NCBI GenBank assembly: GCA_902803195.1
Contig: CADCOX010000046.1
Coordinates: forward strand, 1-33,316
Direction of reading: 5' to 3'
Source of the DNA: an uncultured Bacteroidales bacterium
Lineage (GTDB): Bacteria > Bacteroidota > Bacteroidia > Bacteroidales > Bacteroidaceae
DNA length: 33,316 bases
Part shown: piece after piece, positions 26,332 through 32,355 of the stretch
Position numbering within the stretch: the first letter of the stretch is position 1
Layout: each line of letters starts with the position of its first letter
Notes under the pieces: model-generated
The model's input: only the letters and a program-made list of their open reading frames with translations
What the model was told of the DNA's origin: nothing
Databases searched by the model: none
Made by a program: the position numbers and the translations under genes

Positions 26332-27150
26332 ATGAAAACTTTCCTTCGCATGCTTTTGCCTCTTCTTACGCTTGTGTTTTTCGCGCTCACGGCCTACGCG
26401 CAGAGCGTAACTGATGACGACGGCTTCGAATTGATTTTCGCCGATGAGTTTGACCTTCCAGACGGAAGCCGTCCCGACCCGTCCCGATGGCAGTCCTGCC
26501 CTCGCGAGGGTGCCACCTGGAGCCGGTGGATAAGCGATACGCTCGCCGTAGCTTACATCCAGGATGGCAGCCTTGTCTGCCGTGCCATCTTGGACCTCAG
26601 CAAAACGACGGCTCCCGCCACTATGCTTACAGGCGCCGTAGAGACCCGCGATCACTTCTCGTTCACTTACGGGAAGGTGGAGGTGCGACTACGCACCGAT
26701 CAGCACGCAGGCAACTTCCCTGCAGCTTGGATGATGCCTCAGCCGCCCTGCAAAGGATGGCCGCGCGGCGGCGAGATTGACATCTTCGAAACGATTGACA
26801 CTCAGGACACTTCCTATCATACCGTCCATTCCCATTGGACCTACAACCTCGGCCATCGCAACGAACCGCGGCACTCCTTCTAGCGTCCTACGACCGTTGG
26901 ACAATGGCATATCTACGGACTCGAATGGACCGAGGATTCCATGACTTGGACGGTCGACGGCAGCCCCGTCGGCTCCTATCGTCGGTCCACTGACCCCGAT
27001 GCTGTAGCCAACGGGCAATGGCCTTTCAACCATCCGTTCTATCTCATTCTCAATCAAAGCGTTGGCGATGGCACTTGGGCTAAGCCTGCCGATGTCCATT
27101 ATGTCTATAGCACGCGTTTCGACTGGGTTCGCGTCTACCAGCGCCGTTAG
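26332..27150 (+). pseudogene. GH16 beta-glucanase interrupted by one in-frame TAG
   Basis: The reading frame encodes a secreted glycoside hydrolase family 16 enzyme (laminarinase-type, cutting beta-1,3 or mixed-linkage glucans). It has a signal peptide at residues 1-23 (cleavage after LTAYA). The catalytic motif GGEIDIFE has nucleophile Glu148 and acid/base Glu153. A TAG at codon 184 (26881-26883) stops it after PRHSF. The same frame then continues open for 88 more codons to TAG at 27148-27150, with conserved GH16 strands (WHIYGLEWTEDSMTWTVDG, HPFYLILNQSVGDG, FDWVRVYQRR). The domain is thus complete apart from one nonsense codon, indicating a recent mutation, a sequencing error or suppression. 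A separate start at 26941 (ATG) is unlikely to make a functional product. Confidence 0.88.
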
Positions 27151-27191
27151 TTTGTCGGCGTTTTCGGCCCTTTTGCCGCAGTTCGATAGCG

Positions 27192-27212
27192 CTCGGCGAT
27201 TTAGTCGCCGAG
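27192..27212. repeat. Third copy of the CTCGGCGA hairpin repeat
   Basis: CTCGGCGA (27192-27199), loop TTTAG, TCGCCGAG (27205-27212), followed by AAAACC. The left flank TTCGATAGCG is the same as at the 7257 copy. It lies 42 bp behind the GH16 stop codon and before the DUF4251 promoter. Confidence 0.75.
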
Positions 27213-27247
27213 AAAACCTCCATCCTTGTCCACTTTTTCCTCCTCAA

Positions 27248-27281
27248 TTTGCACGCATATCCGCATAAATCACTATCTTTG
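27248..27281 (+). promoter_or_regulatory. Promoter of the DUF4251 lipoprotein gene
   Basis: TTTG at 27248-27251, a 22-nt spacer and TATCTTTG at 27274-27281 fit the Bacteroidota -33/-7 pattern with a slightly long spacer. The start codon is 28 bp downstream. Confidence 0.6.
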
Positions 27282-27309
27282 CAGCGAAAAACCTATTGAT
27301 GACAGCTTT

Positions 27310-27804
27310 ATGAGAGCATTTGGAAAGCGTATTCTATGGCTCGCGTTCGCGTTGGCGCTCGTCGGTTGTGCGTCCCAGCAGGAGCGCGCCGAGCGGCGGG
27401 CTCGTACGCAGCAGGCGGTGGCTGAGGCCTTGGCCTCGCGCCAGTTGCGCATCAGCGTAACGTCCATGAGTTCGGCTCGTTATGGCACGCGAACCGTCTC
27501 TTTCGGTTGGGAACTCGAGGTGAAAGGCGACACGCTGGTCAGCTATTTGCCTTACCTCGGCCGCGTCTATCGGACCTCGGTGTTGCCGACGCCTATAGGC
27601 TTGAATTTTGAGGCACCCATTCTGGATTACCACGAGAGTCGCATGAAGTCTAATCACACTCGGCTCGACATTCGGGTCAAGACCGTCGAGGACGTTTACG
27701 ACTACGTCGTGGAGGTCTACGACACGGGCAAGGCGTCCATCTACGTCCGTGGGCAGTACCGCGACGCCATCACCTTCGACGGAGACGTCGTCACCGACAT
27801 ATAG
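27310..27804 (+). CDS. DUF4251 family lipoprotein
   Basis: This is a 164-residue predicted lipoprotein. A basic N-terminus (MRAFGKR) and a hydrophobic run lead to the lipobox LVGC with Cys20 as the lipidated residue, followed by SQQERAERRARTQQAVAEAL, an Arg/Ala helix. The remaining 110 residues are beta-rich with the DUF4251 pattern (GDTLVSYLPYLGRVYRTS, LDIRVKTVEDVYDY). It is expected to be anchored at the inner or outer membrane; function unknown. The frame is open upstream to 27226, but the ATG at 27310 sits after the promoter and gives a proper lipoprotein signal, so it is used. vsr follows 26 bp downstream. Confidence 0.85.
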   Translation: MRAFGKRILWLAFALALVGCASQQERAERRARTQQAVAEALASRQLRISVTSMSSARYGTRTVSFGWELEVKGDTLVSYLPYLGRVYRTSVLPTPIGLNFEAPILDYHESRMKSNHTRLDIRVKTVEDVYDYVVEVYDTGKASIYVRGQYRDAITFDGDVVTDI

Positions 27805-27830
27805 CCGTTCGTGTAGTCGAGTCAAAGCCT

Positions 27831-28412
27831 ATGCCTGTGGATAGACATCAGAATATGTCAGCCATCCGGTCGCGCAACACCACCCCCGAGTGGACGGTGC
27901 GGCGCTGGCTGTGGCATAGCGGTTTCCGCTATCGGCTGAACGACCGCCGTCTGCCCGGCCATCCCGATTTGGTGTTGCGGCGCTACCGAACGTGTGTGTT
28001 CGTGAACGGCTGCTTCTGGCATGGGCATAGGGTTGTCGAGACGAGGGCAGGAGAGGGGGGCGAAGGCACCGACGAACAGCTGCCCGTAGACTTGTTGAGC
28101 TCTGCTTGCTGCAAGATTCCGCATACGAACCGCGCCTTCTGGGTGGCCAAGATTAGGCGCAACCGCGAGCGCGACCAGCAGACACTGGAGCGGCTGCGCG
28201 AGATGGGATGGCATACGGTGACCGTCTGGGAGTGCGAGTTGAAGGGAGCGCAGCGCGAACAGACGCTGACGGCGCTCGTGAATACGCTCCGCGAGATTGG
28301 ACTGCGCGAACGGCCTGCCCCGAAGCCTACGGAGTACGACGATTACTACGACTTCGAACTGCCTGTAGCGGCCGAGCCGACGTTTTCTGACCCTTACAAG
28401 CAGAATGATTGA
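27831..28412 (+). CDS. vsr: Very short patch repair endonuclease
   Basis: This 193-residue Vsr protein nicks DNA next to T-G mismatches left by deamination of 5-methylcytosine. The conserved core is present: MSAIRSRNTTPEWTVRRWL (residues 9-27), the catalytic Asp46 in LPGHPDLV, VFVNGCFWHGH (56-66) with metal/zinc histidines, then CKIPHTNRAFWVAKIRRN. Between HGH66 and Cys94 there is a roughly 27-residue Gly/Glu-rich insertion. No cytosine methyltransferase gene, the usual partner, is seen in this window. It lies 26 bp after the DUF4251 gene on the same strand. The C-terminal 30 residues are acidic and unconserved. Confidence 0.92.
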   Translation: MPVDRHQNMSAIRSRNTTPEWTVRRWLWHSGFRYRLNDRRLPGHPDLVLRRYRTCVFVNGCFWHGHRVVETRAGEGGEGTDEQLPVDLLSSACCKIPHTNRAFWVAKIRRNRERDQQTLERLREMGWHTVTVWECELKGAQREQTLTALVNTLREIGLRERPAPKPTEYDDYYDFELPVAAEPTFSDPYKQND

Positions 28413-28423
28413 CAAAAAAAGCT

Positions 28424-28431
28424 TACCTTTG
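28424..28431 (+). promoter_or_regulatory. -7 box of the EamA transporter gene
   Basis: TACCTTTG matches TAnnTTTG and lies 32 bp before the ATG at 28464. No -33 TTTG is visible at the right distance. Confidence 0.5.
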
Positions 28432-28463
28432 CAACGGATTTCAGTAAACCCTTGGACAAAAAG

Positions 28464-29375
28464 ATGAGAGGTAATCAGATTTGGTATCATTTAGTGGCCT
28501 TCCTGGTGGTGGCTATCTGGGGCTCGACTTTCGTTTTCACGAAACTGCTCTTGCTGAATGGCTTGACGCCAGCTCAGATCTTCACGCTCAGGTTCATCAT
28601 CGGATATGTTTTGCTGTTGGCGTTCGCGCTGACGCGCCCTTCGTTTCGGCTGTTGGCAGGTTCGGTGAAGGATGAGCTGCTGATGATGGCTCTGGGCGTC
28701 ACCGGTGGTTCGCTCTACTTCCTGACCGAGAATAGCGCGATGAATTACACCACGACCACCAATACCGCCCTCATCGTCTGCCTCTGTCCGTTGTTTGCGG
28801 CGCTGCTCATCTCGGCTTTTTATAAGTCGGAGCGCCTGCAGCCCATTCAGATTTTGGGTACGCTGATGGCGGCGGTAGGCGTGGCGATTGTGGTGCTGAA
28901 CGGCCATTTCGTCTTGCATCTGGCACCCAAAGGCGATGCGCTGGCCTTCGCGGCTTGCCTCTGCTGGGCGGTCTATTCGCTGCTGTTCATTCCCGCGTCG
29001 AAGCGTTACGATACGCTTTTCATCACGCGTAAGGTTTTTTTCTACGGCTTAGTGTCGATGATTCCTTATTTCATGCTGCGGCCGGGCTTCCCCTCGTGGT
29101 CAACGGTCTTTCGCCCCGACATCCTGGCTAACCTCTTGTTCTTGGGCTGCATCGCCTCGATGGTTTGTTTTATCGCGTGGAACTGGGTCTTGAAGAAGTT
29201 AGGCGCCATGAAAGCCACTAACTACGTCTATTTCAACCCTGTAACGACAGTTCTCTTTGCGTGGGTTGTGTTGCGGGAGCAGATAACCGTCTACTTTCTT
29301 GTCGGCACTTGCTTAATCCTTCAAGGCATGTTCTGGGCCAACAAGAGAAAAGAGGTGAAGGCTCTCGACCTTTGA
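28464..29375 (+). CDS. EamA/DMT-family transporter
   Basis: This 303-residue inner-membrane protein has about ten hydrophobic helices in two homologous five-helix halves (EamA repeats). The conserved starts are VVAIWGSTFVFTKLLL in the first half and ALAFAACLCWAVYSLLF in the second. Family members export metabolites such as amino acids or sugars; the substrate here is unknown. The TTG at 28452 would add four residues (MDKK); the ATG at 28464 is preferred. Its TGA stop is formed at the junction of the first two units of a 7-nt tandem repeat that runs into the convergent SGNH hydrolase gene. Confidence 0.92.
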   Translation: MRGNQIWYHLVAFLVVAIWGSTFVFTKLLLLNGLTPAQIFTLRFIIGYVLLLAFALTRPSFRLLAGSVKDELLMMALGVTGGSLYFLTENSAMNYTTTTNTALIVCLCPLFAALLISAFYKSERLQPIQILGTLMAAVGVAIVVLNGHFVLHLAPKGDALAFAACLCWAVYSLLFIPASKRYDTLFITRKVFFYGLVSMIPYFMLRPGFPSWSTVFRPDILANLLFLGCIASMVCFIAWNWVLKKLGAMKATNYVYFNPVTTVLFAWVVLREQITVYFLVGTCLILQGMFWANKRKEVKALDL

Positions 29376-29408
29376 CCTTAGGCTTTAGACCCTCGACCTT
29401 CGACCCCT
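29367..29408. repeat. 7-nt tandem repeat bridging two convergent stop codons
   Basis: Six consecutive 7-nt units: GACCTTT, GACCTTA, GGCTTTA, GACCCTC, GACCTTC, GACCCCT (29367-29408). The TGA stop of the EamA gene (29373-29375) spans units 1 and 2. The TAG stop of the convergent gene (29407-29409, - strand) overlaps unit 6. The whole 31-bp intergenic gap is therefore made of this repeat. Confidence 0.75.
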
Positions 29409-30516
29409 ACGGGAAAATCTCAGCGAGCTTGCGGATGTAGGCGTCGGCGTACTGCCGCATGCCGAGGTCATTGGGGTGTACACCTTCGACCATTGACTCC
29501 TGCGTGAAGGCCAGTTCGTCATGACTCAGGTAGTAGAGGCCCGTGACACCTTTGGCCAAGAGGGCCTCGTAAGCGCGGCGCTGCTCGGCATTGGAGCCGG
29601 TGTACCAGTCGACGGCCTGCTGCGAACTCGTTCCGTTGGCGTAGTTGTGCTCGACGAGCAGGATGGGCGCCTGGCTCTTCTGTCGCAGGATGTCGACGCC
29701 CCGCAGCAGACGGTCGTAGATGAACTCAGTGCGCTCCGTAGACAGGTTCGGCAGGCAGTCGATGATGAAGAGCTTAGCAGGTATCTCGGCCAGGTAGTTG
29801 AAGACCTCCTCCTCCAGCAGTCCGTTGCCCGAGAAGCCGAGGTTGATGAGCGGGCAGGCGGTCTCGCGCTTGACGATATTGGTCCATGCCATGCCCGTTC
29901 GCGAGGCGCAGGCGCCTTGGGCGATGGACGTCCCGTAGACGACGATGGGGGCCTCCGTGCTGGCGGGAAGGAAATGCAGTTCGCGGCCCTCGTCGACGCC
30001 GATTTCCATCCACGCTACTTCATTGTACAGCGGCAGGAAGAGCTCGAAATCGTAGCCGCGGTCCTCGCCCGTGAAATACGTGATATCCTTGAATTCGTAG
30101 TTGATGGTATCCTTGAACGAGAGGTTGAACCTGCTGGCACACCAGCGCAGGCGTCCGTCGGCGTCAGTAGCGTAAAGGTCTAAGCCTGAGACGCCTGTCG
30201 AGGGCATGTGAAACATGCTGAGGCCGCCCGTCACCCGGTAGCGTACTCGGATGGACGGGGCGTTGGAGTGGAAGCGGATGGAGAGTCCTGCCGACTGACG
30301 TGAGAGGTTCCATACGGCAGCGCGGACGTGCTCCTTGGCGCGGTCGGGCAGGCGGTGGTAGTTGGAGCGCAGCTCGTCGCTCCACCAGCGGCCCTGCACC
30401 ACGGGTTGACTCTGCTGCAGAGGGTCGAGCCATTTCGTCTGTGCCGTTGCGAAGAGGATGCTGCCGAGGGCAAGCACGCAGAGGGTGAACGCTTTTCTTG
30501 TTGATTCGGAAATCAT
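29407..30516 (-). CDS. SGNH/GDSL hydrolase with N-terminal GxDLY domain
   Basis: This is a 369-residue exported esterase-type hydrolase. After a signal peptide (residues 1-25, cleavage near LFATA before QT) comes a beta-sandwich domain containing GLDLYATD (111-118), the GxDLY motif. A GDSL_3-type catalytic domain follows: nucleophile Ser197 in YGTSIAQGACASRTG, Gly230/Asn231 of the oxyanion hole in NLGFSGNG, and His347 in EGVHPNDLGM. In this family the residue three before the catalytic His is usually Asp (DxxH); here it is Glu344. Carbohydrate ester or lipid substrates in the periplasm are typical but unproven. It is convergent with the EamA gene and divergent from the zinc-ribbon gene; a weak - strand box TATATTTT lies at 30547-30554. 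Confidence 0.88.
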   Translation of the reverse strand: MISESTRKAFTLCVLALGSILFATAQTKWLDPLQQSQPVVQGRWWSDELRSNYHRLPDRAKEHVRAAVWNLSRQSAGLSIRFHSNAPSIRVRYRVTGGLSMFHMPSTGVSGLDLYATDADGRLRWCASRFNLSFKDTINYEFKDITYFTGEDRGYDFELFLPLYNEVAWMEIGVDEGRELHFLPASTEAPIVVYGTSIAQGACASRTGMAWTNIVKRETACPLINLGFSGNGLLEEEVFNYLAEIPAKLFIIDCLPNLSTERTEFIYDRLLRGVDILRQKSQAPILLVEHNYANGTSSQQAVDWYTGSNAEQRRAYEALLAKGVTGLYYLSHDELAFTQESMVEGVHPNDLGMRQYADAYIRKLAEIFP

Positions 30517-30659
30517 GTCGAAGGTGTTTTAGTCGGTTTTGGTCTGAAAATATAGTCGTTTAGGCCGATGCACGGCCGTCTCGAGGCGATTCTTTTGGCT
30601 TCTTCTGCCTTTTTTCTCATTTTTATGCGCCATTTTCGCATTCCTATCGGATTTTTCCC

Positions 30660-30667
30660 TATCTTTG
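30660..30667 (+). promoter_or_regulatory. -7 box of the zinc-ribbon gene
   Basis: TATCTTTG matches TAnnTTTG and lies 28 bp before the ATG at 30696. A T-rich stretch but no exact TTTG is found at -33. The 179-bp gap 30517-30695 carries this box and a weak opposite one for the SGNH gene. Confidence 0.55.
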
Positions 30668-30695
30668 CCGTCAGAACTGACAACTAAATCTACCT

Positions 30696-30833
30696 ATGGA
30701 AGAGAATAACGAGCCTAAGAAACCTCAGCGAACCTATCGCTGCAATGATTGTGGTGGCACGATTTATCGCCATGAAGTGTTTTGCTCAAAATGCGGCAAA
30801 CTCCTTGATCGCTACGACTTTGAAGAGGACTGA
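30696..30833 (+). CDS. 45-residue zinc-ribbon protein
   Basis: A short ORF from ATG 30696 to TGA 30831-30833 encodes 45 residues. It has two CxxC knuckles, CNDC (residues 16-19) and CSKC (30-33), spaced 10 residues apart, as in zinc ribbons. The N-terminus is polar (MEENNEPKKPQRTYR) and the C-terminus acidic (DFEED). There is no signal peptide. A promoter box lies 28 bp upstream, which with the domain supports a real gene. The function is unknown; such mini-ribbons often bind nucleic acid or protein partners. The TGA stop is also the first three bases of the 22/23-nt repeat array. Confidence 0.8.
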   Translation: MEENNEPKKPQRTYRCNDCGGTIYRHEVFCSKCGKLLDRYDFEED

Positions 30834-31032
30834 GTGTACAGACGCAAGGGCTTGAGCGTATAGTATGTAAGGGCTTGAGCGTACATTCGCAAGGGCTTGA
30901 GCGTATATATGTAAAGGCTTGAGCGTATAGTATGCAAGGGCTTGAGCGTATAGTATGCAAGGGCTTGAGCGTATATTCGCAAAGGCTTGAGCGTATAGTA
31001 TGCAAGGACTTGAGCGTATATTCGCTCAGCCT
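30831..31032. repeat. 22/23-nt tandem repeat array, 9 units
   Basis: Units begin TGAGYGTA and start at 30831, 30853, 30876, 30898, 30920, 30943, 30966, 30988 and 31011. They are 22 or 23 nt long, the longer ones having one extra base in TATAGTATGC versus TATATTCGC. Most end in AAGGGCT or AAAGGCT. The first unit begins on the TGA stop of the zinc-ribbon gene. The last (GAGCGTATATTCGCTCAGCC) is the closest match to the four-unit array at 8765-8853, with its core in the opposite orientation. Confidence 0.9.
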
Positions 31033-31052
31033 TGTCTCACTATTGAGACAAG
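31031..31052. other. Perfect 9-bp hairpin at the end of the array
   Basis: CTTGTCTCA (31031-31039), loop CTAT, TGAGACAAG (31044-31052) is a perfect stem with a 4-nt loop. No T-tract follows on either strand, so it is not a standard intrinsic terminator, though it may stabilise the 3' end of the zinc-ribbon transcript. Confidence 0.5.
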
Positions 31053-31163
31053 CGCTTGCGTATGGACGGATAAAGGCGCGCGTACCTTCGCTCAATGGGG
31101 GCTGAATGGGCGCGCGTACCTGATGGCACGCGCCACAGTGGCTTTAGCAGCAAACTGAGGGGC

Positions 31164-31283
31164 TTTATGAGCCACCGTGCGCGCGGGCTTTGGCCTCGCC
31201 TCTCTCTCCTCATGGAGCCGCCGCTGTGCGCGGAGCTTAGGCCTCGCCTCTCTCTCCTCTTTATGAGCCACCGTGCGCGTGCC
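31164..31283. repeat. 48-bp tandem duplication (two and a half copies)
   Basis: Copies run 31164-31211, 31212-31259 and partial 31260-31283. The second half of the first two copies is identical (GGCCTCGCCTCTCTCTCCTC at 31192-31211 and 31240-31259). The first half is ATGAGCCACCGTGCGCG in copies 1 and 3 and a diverged form in copy 2. Nearby GC-rich motifs GGCGCGCGTACC (31075-31086 and 31109-31120) belong to the same low-complexity block. The short ORFs across this block look repeat-driven and are not annotated. Confidence 0.75.
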
Positions 31284-31330
31284 GTTAGGTACGCGGCCAT
31301 TGCTTTCAACGCAGGCCTAACGGCACGCGC
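31275..31330. terminator. 15-bp GC-rich inverted repeat downstream of rhaD
   Basis: GCGCGTGCCGTTAGG (31275-31289) and CCTAACGGCACGCGC (31316-31330) are perfectly complementary with a 26-nt loop. The element begins 15 bp after the rhaD stop on the - strand, so it could end or protect the rhaD transcript. There is no T-run after the stem, so an intrinsic terminator is uncertain. Confidence 0.45.
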
Positions 31331-31344
31331 GCCATTTCCCTCGT

Positions 31345-32157
31345 TTATTTCGGCAGGCCAAAGACGTCGCTGAGCTCCTTCATCTGAGCGTCCGTCATGC
31401 CGTCGGGCGTAAATCCCATGTTCTTGGCGGCGATATAGATGAGGGCCGCTTTGTTGAGGACGTCCACTTGGTCGAAGGCGCTCATGATGTCGGTGTCGAT
31501 GGCAAAGACGCCGTGTTTCTCCCACATAACCACGTCATAATCAGCATCGATGGCGTCGATGGTGGCATCGGCGAGTTCCACGCTCGAAGGCAGCATGTAC
31601 GGTACCATTCCGAGTCCGCGCGGGCAGAAAGCCTTCGTCTCGGGAATCATCGACCAAAGCACTCGCGTGGCGACATCCTTTTCCATGAACTGCTTGTTGT
31701 GGGTCAGTGCCACGAGCTCGATGGGGTGGGTGTGGAGGCTGGCGCGATAAGGCGAGCCCTTGGCCAGCAGATAGTCGTGAACGGCCAGATGCGAAGGCAG
31801 TTCTGAGGTCGGCTTCACGGGCTTGTCGGCGATGATGACGTAGGATGCGCAGTCGTCCAGGATGCGGATGACGGAGCCGTTGTCCATCGGCCAGCGAGCG
31901 AGGTCGCGCATGCGCATGTTGGTCCCCTTGCAATAGAAGTAGCAGCCCTTCAGGTGGGGCAGGGTAGTGCCGATCTGATAGACGGGCGAGATGGCCGGCA
32001 GCGCTCGCACGGCCTCGTCCACCTGTTCCGTGATATTCACCGTGATATTACCTCCGTTGCGCTCGGCCCATCCCTTCTGCCAGAGATAGCCGGCCACTTC
32101 GGCCACTTGTTCTACTACGTGTTTGAGTTCAGTTCGATTGTCGAGAATACTTTCCAT
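31345..32157 (-). CDS. rhaD: Rhamnulose-1-phosphate aldolase
   Basis: This 270-residue class II aldolase cleaves L-rhamnulose-1-phosphate to dihydroxyacetone phosphate and L-lactaldehyde in the cytoplasm. The zinc ligands align with the E. coli enzyme: His142 and His144 in LHTHPIELVALTH and His215 in MWEKHGVFAID, with the catalytic Glu119 in KPTSELPSHLAVHD. GGNITVNIT near residue 35 is also typical. The length is the family norm. Other rhamnose genes (rhaA, rhaB, the transporter) are not in this window. A TATCTTTG promoter box lies 32 bp upstream. Confidence 0.96.
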   Translation of the reverse strand: MESILDNRTELKHVVEQVAEVAGYLWQKGWAERNGGNITVNITEQVDEAVRALPAISPVYQIGTTLPHLKGCYFYCKGTNMRMRDLARWPMDNGSVIRILDDCASYVIIADKPVKPTSELPSHLAVHDYLLAKGSPYRASLHTHPIELVALTHNKQFMEKDVATRVLWSMIPETKAFCPRGLGMVPYMLPSSVELADATIDAIDADYDVVMWEKHGVFAIDTDIMSAFDQVDVLNKAALIYIAAKNMGFTPDGMTDAQMKELSDVFGLPK

Positions 32158-32189
32158 TGTGGTTTGATGTTATGAGTTGTTTTCCGCTG

Positions 32190-32197
32190 CAAAGATA
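32190..32197 (-). promoter_or_regulatory. -7 box of the rhaD promoter
   Basis: On the - strand TATCTTTG matches TAnnTTTG, 32 bp before the rhaD ATG. No clear -33 TTTG. The rest of the 198-bp gap up to the next gene shows no convincing feature. Confidence 0.55.
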
Positions 32198-32355
32198 ATC
32201 AATAATTCGGAAATGGTTGTGGATATTCGGAAATATTTCTGCAAAGAAGAGAATAAATTCTGTTTTCTGCCGACCGACGTGAGAGTTCGCCTTCGCGCTC
32301 GAGCCTGCCGGAGGTCGGCTTGTCGAGAGCAGTCGCTGGCCTCATCGTCGGTTTG

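Noticed and set aside
26881..26883. TAG read as a special amino acid (global recoding)
   Set aside because: Several intact neighbours end at TAG with family-typical lengths, so TAG is a working stop codon here.
30831..31032. CRISPR array
   Set aside because: Units are contiguous with no unique spacers and no cas genes are nearby.
31095..31373. 92-residue + strand ORF over the 48-bp repeats
   Set aside because: It consists of the repeat itself, overlaps the end of rhaD and has no promoter or domain.
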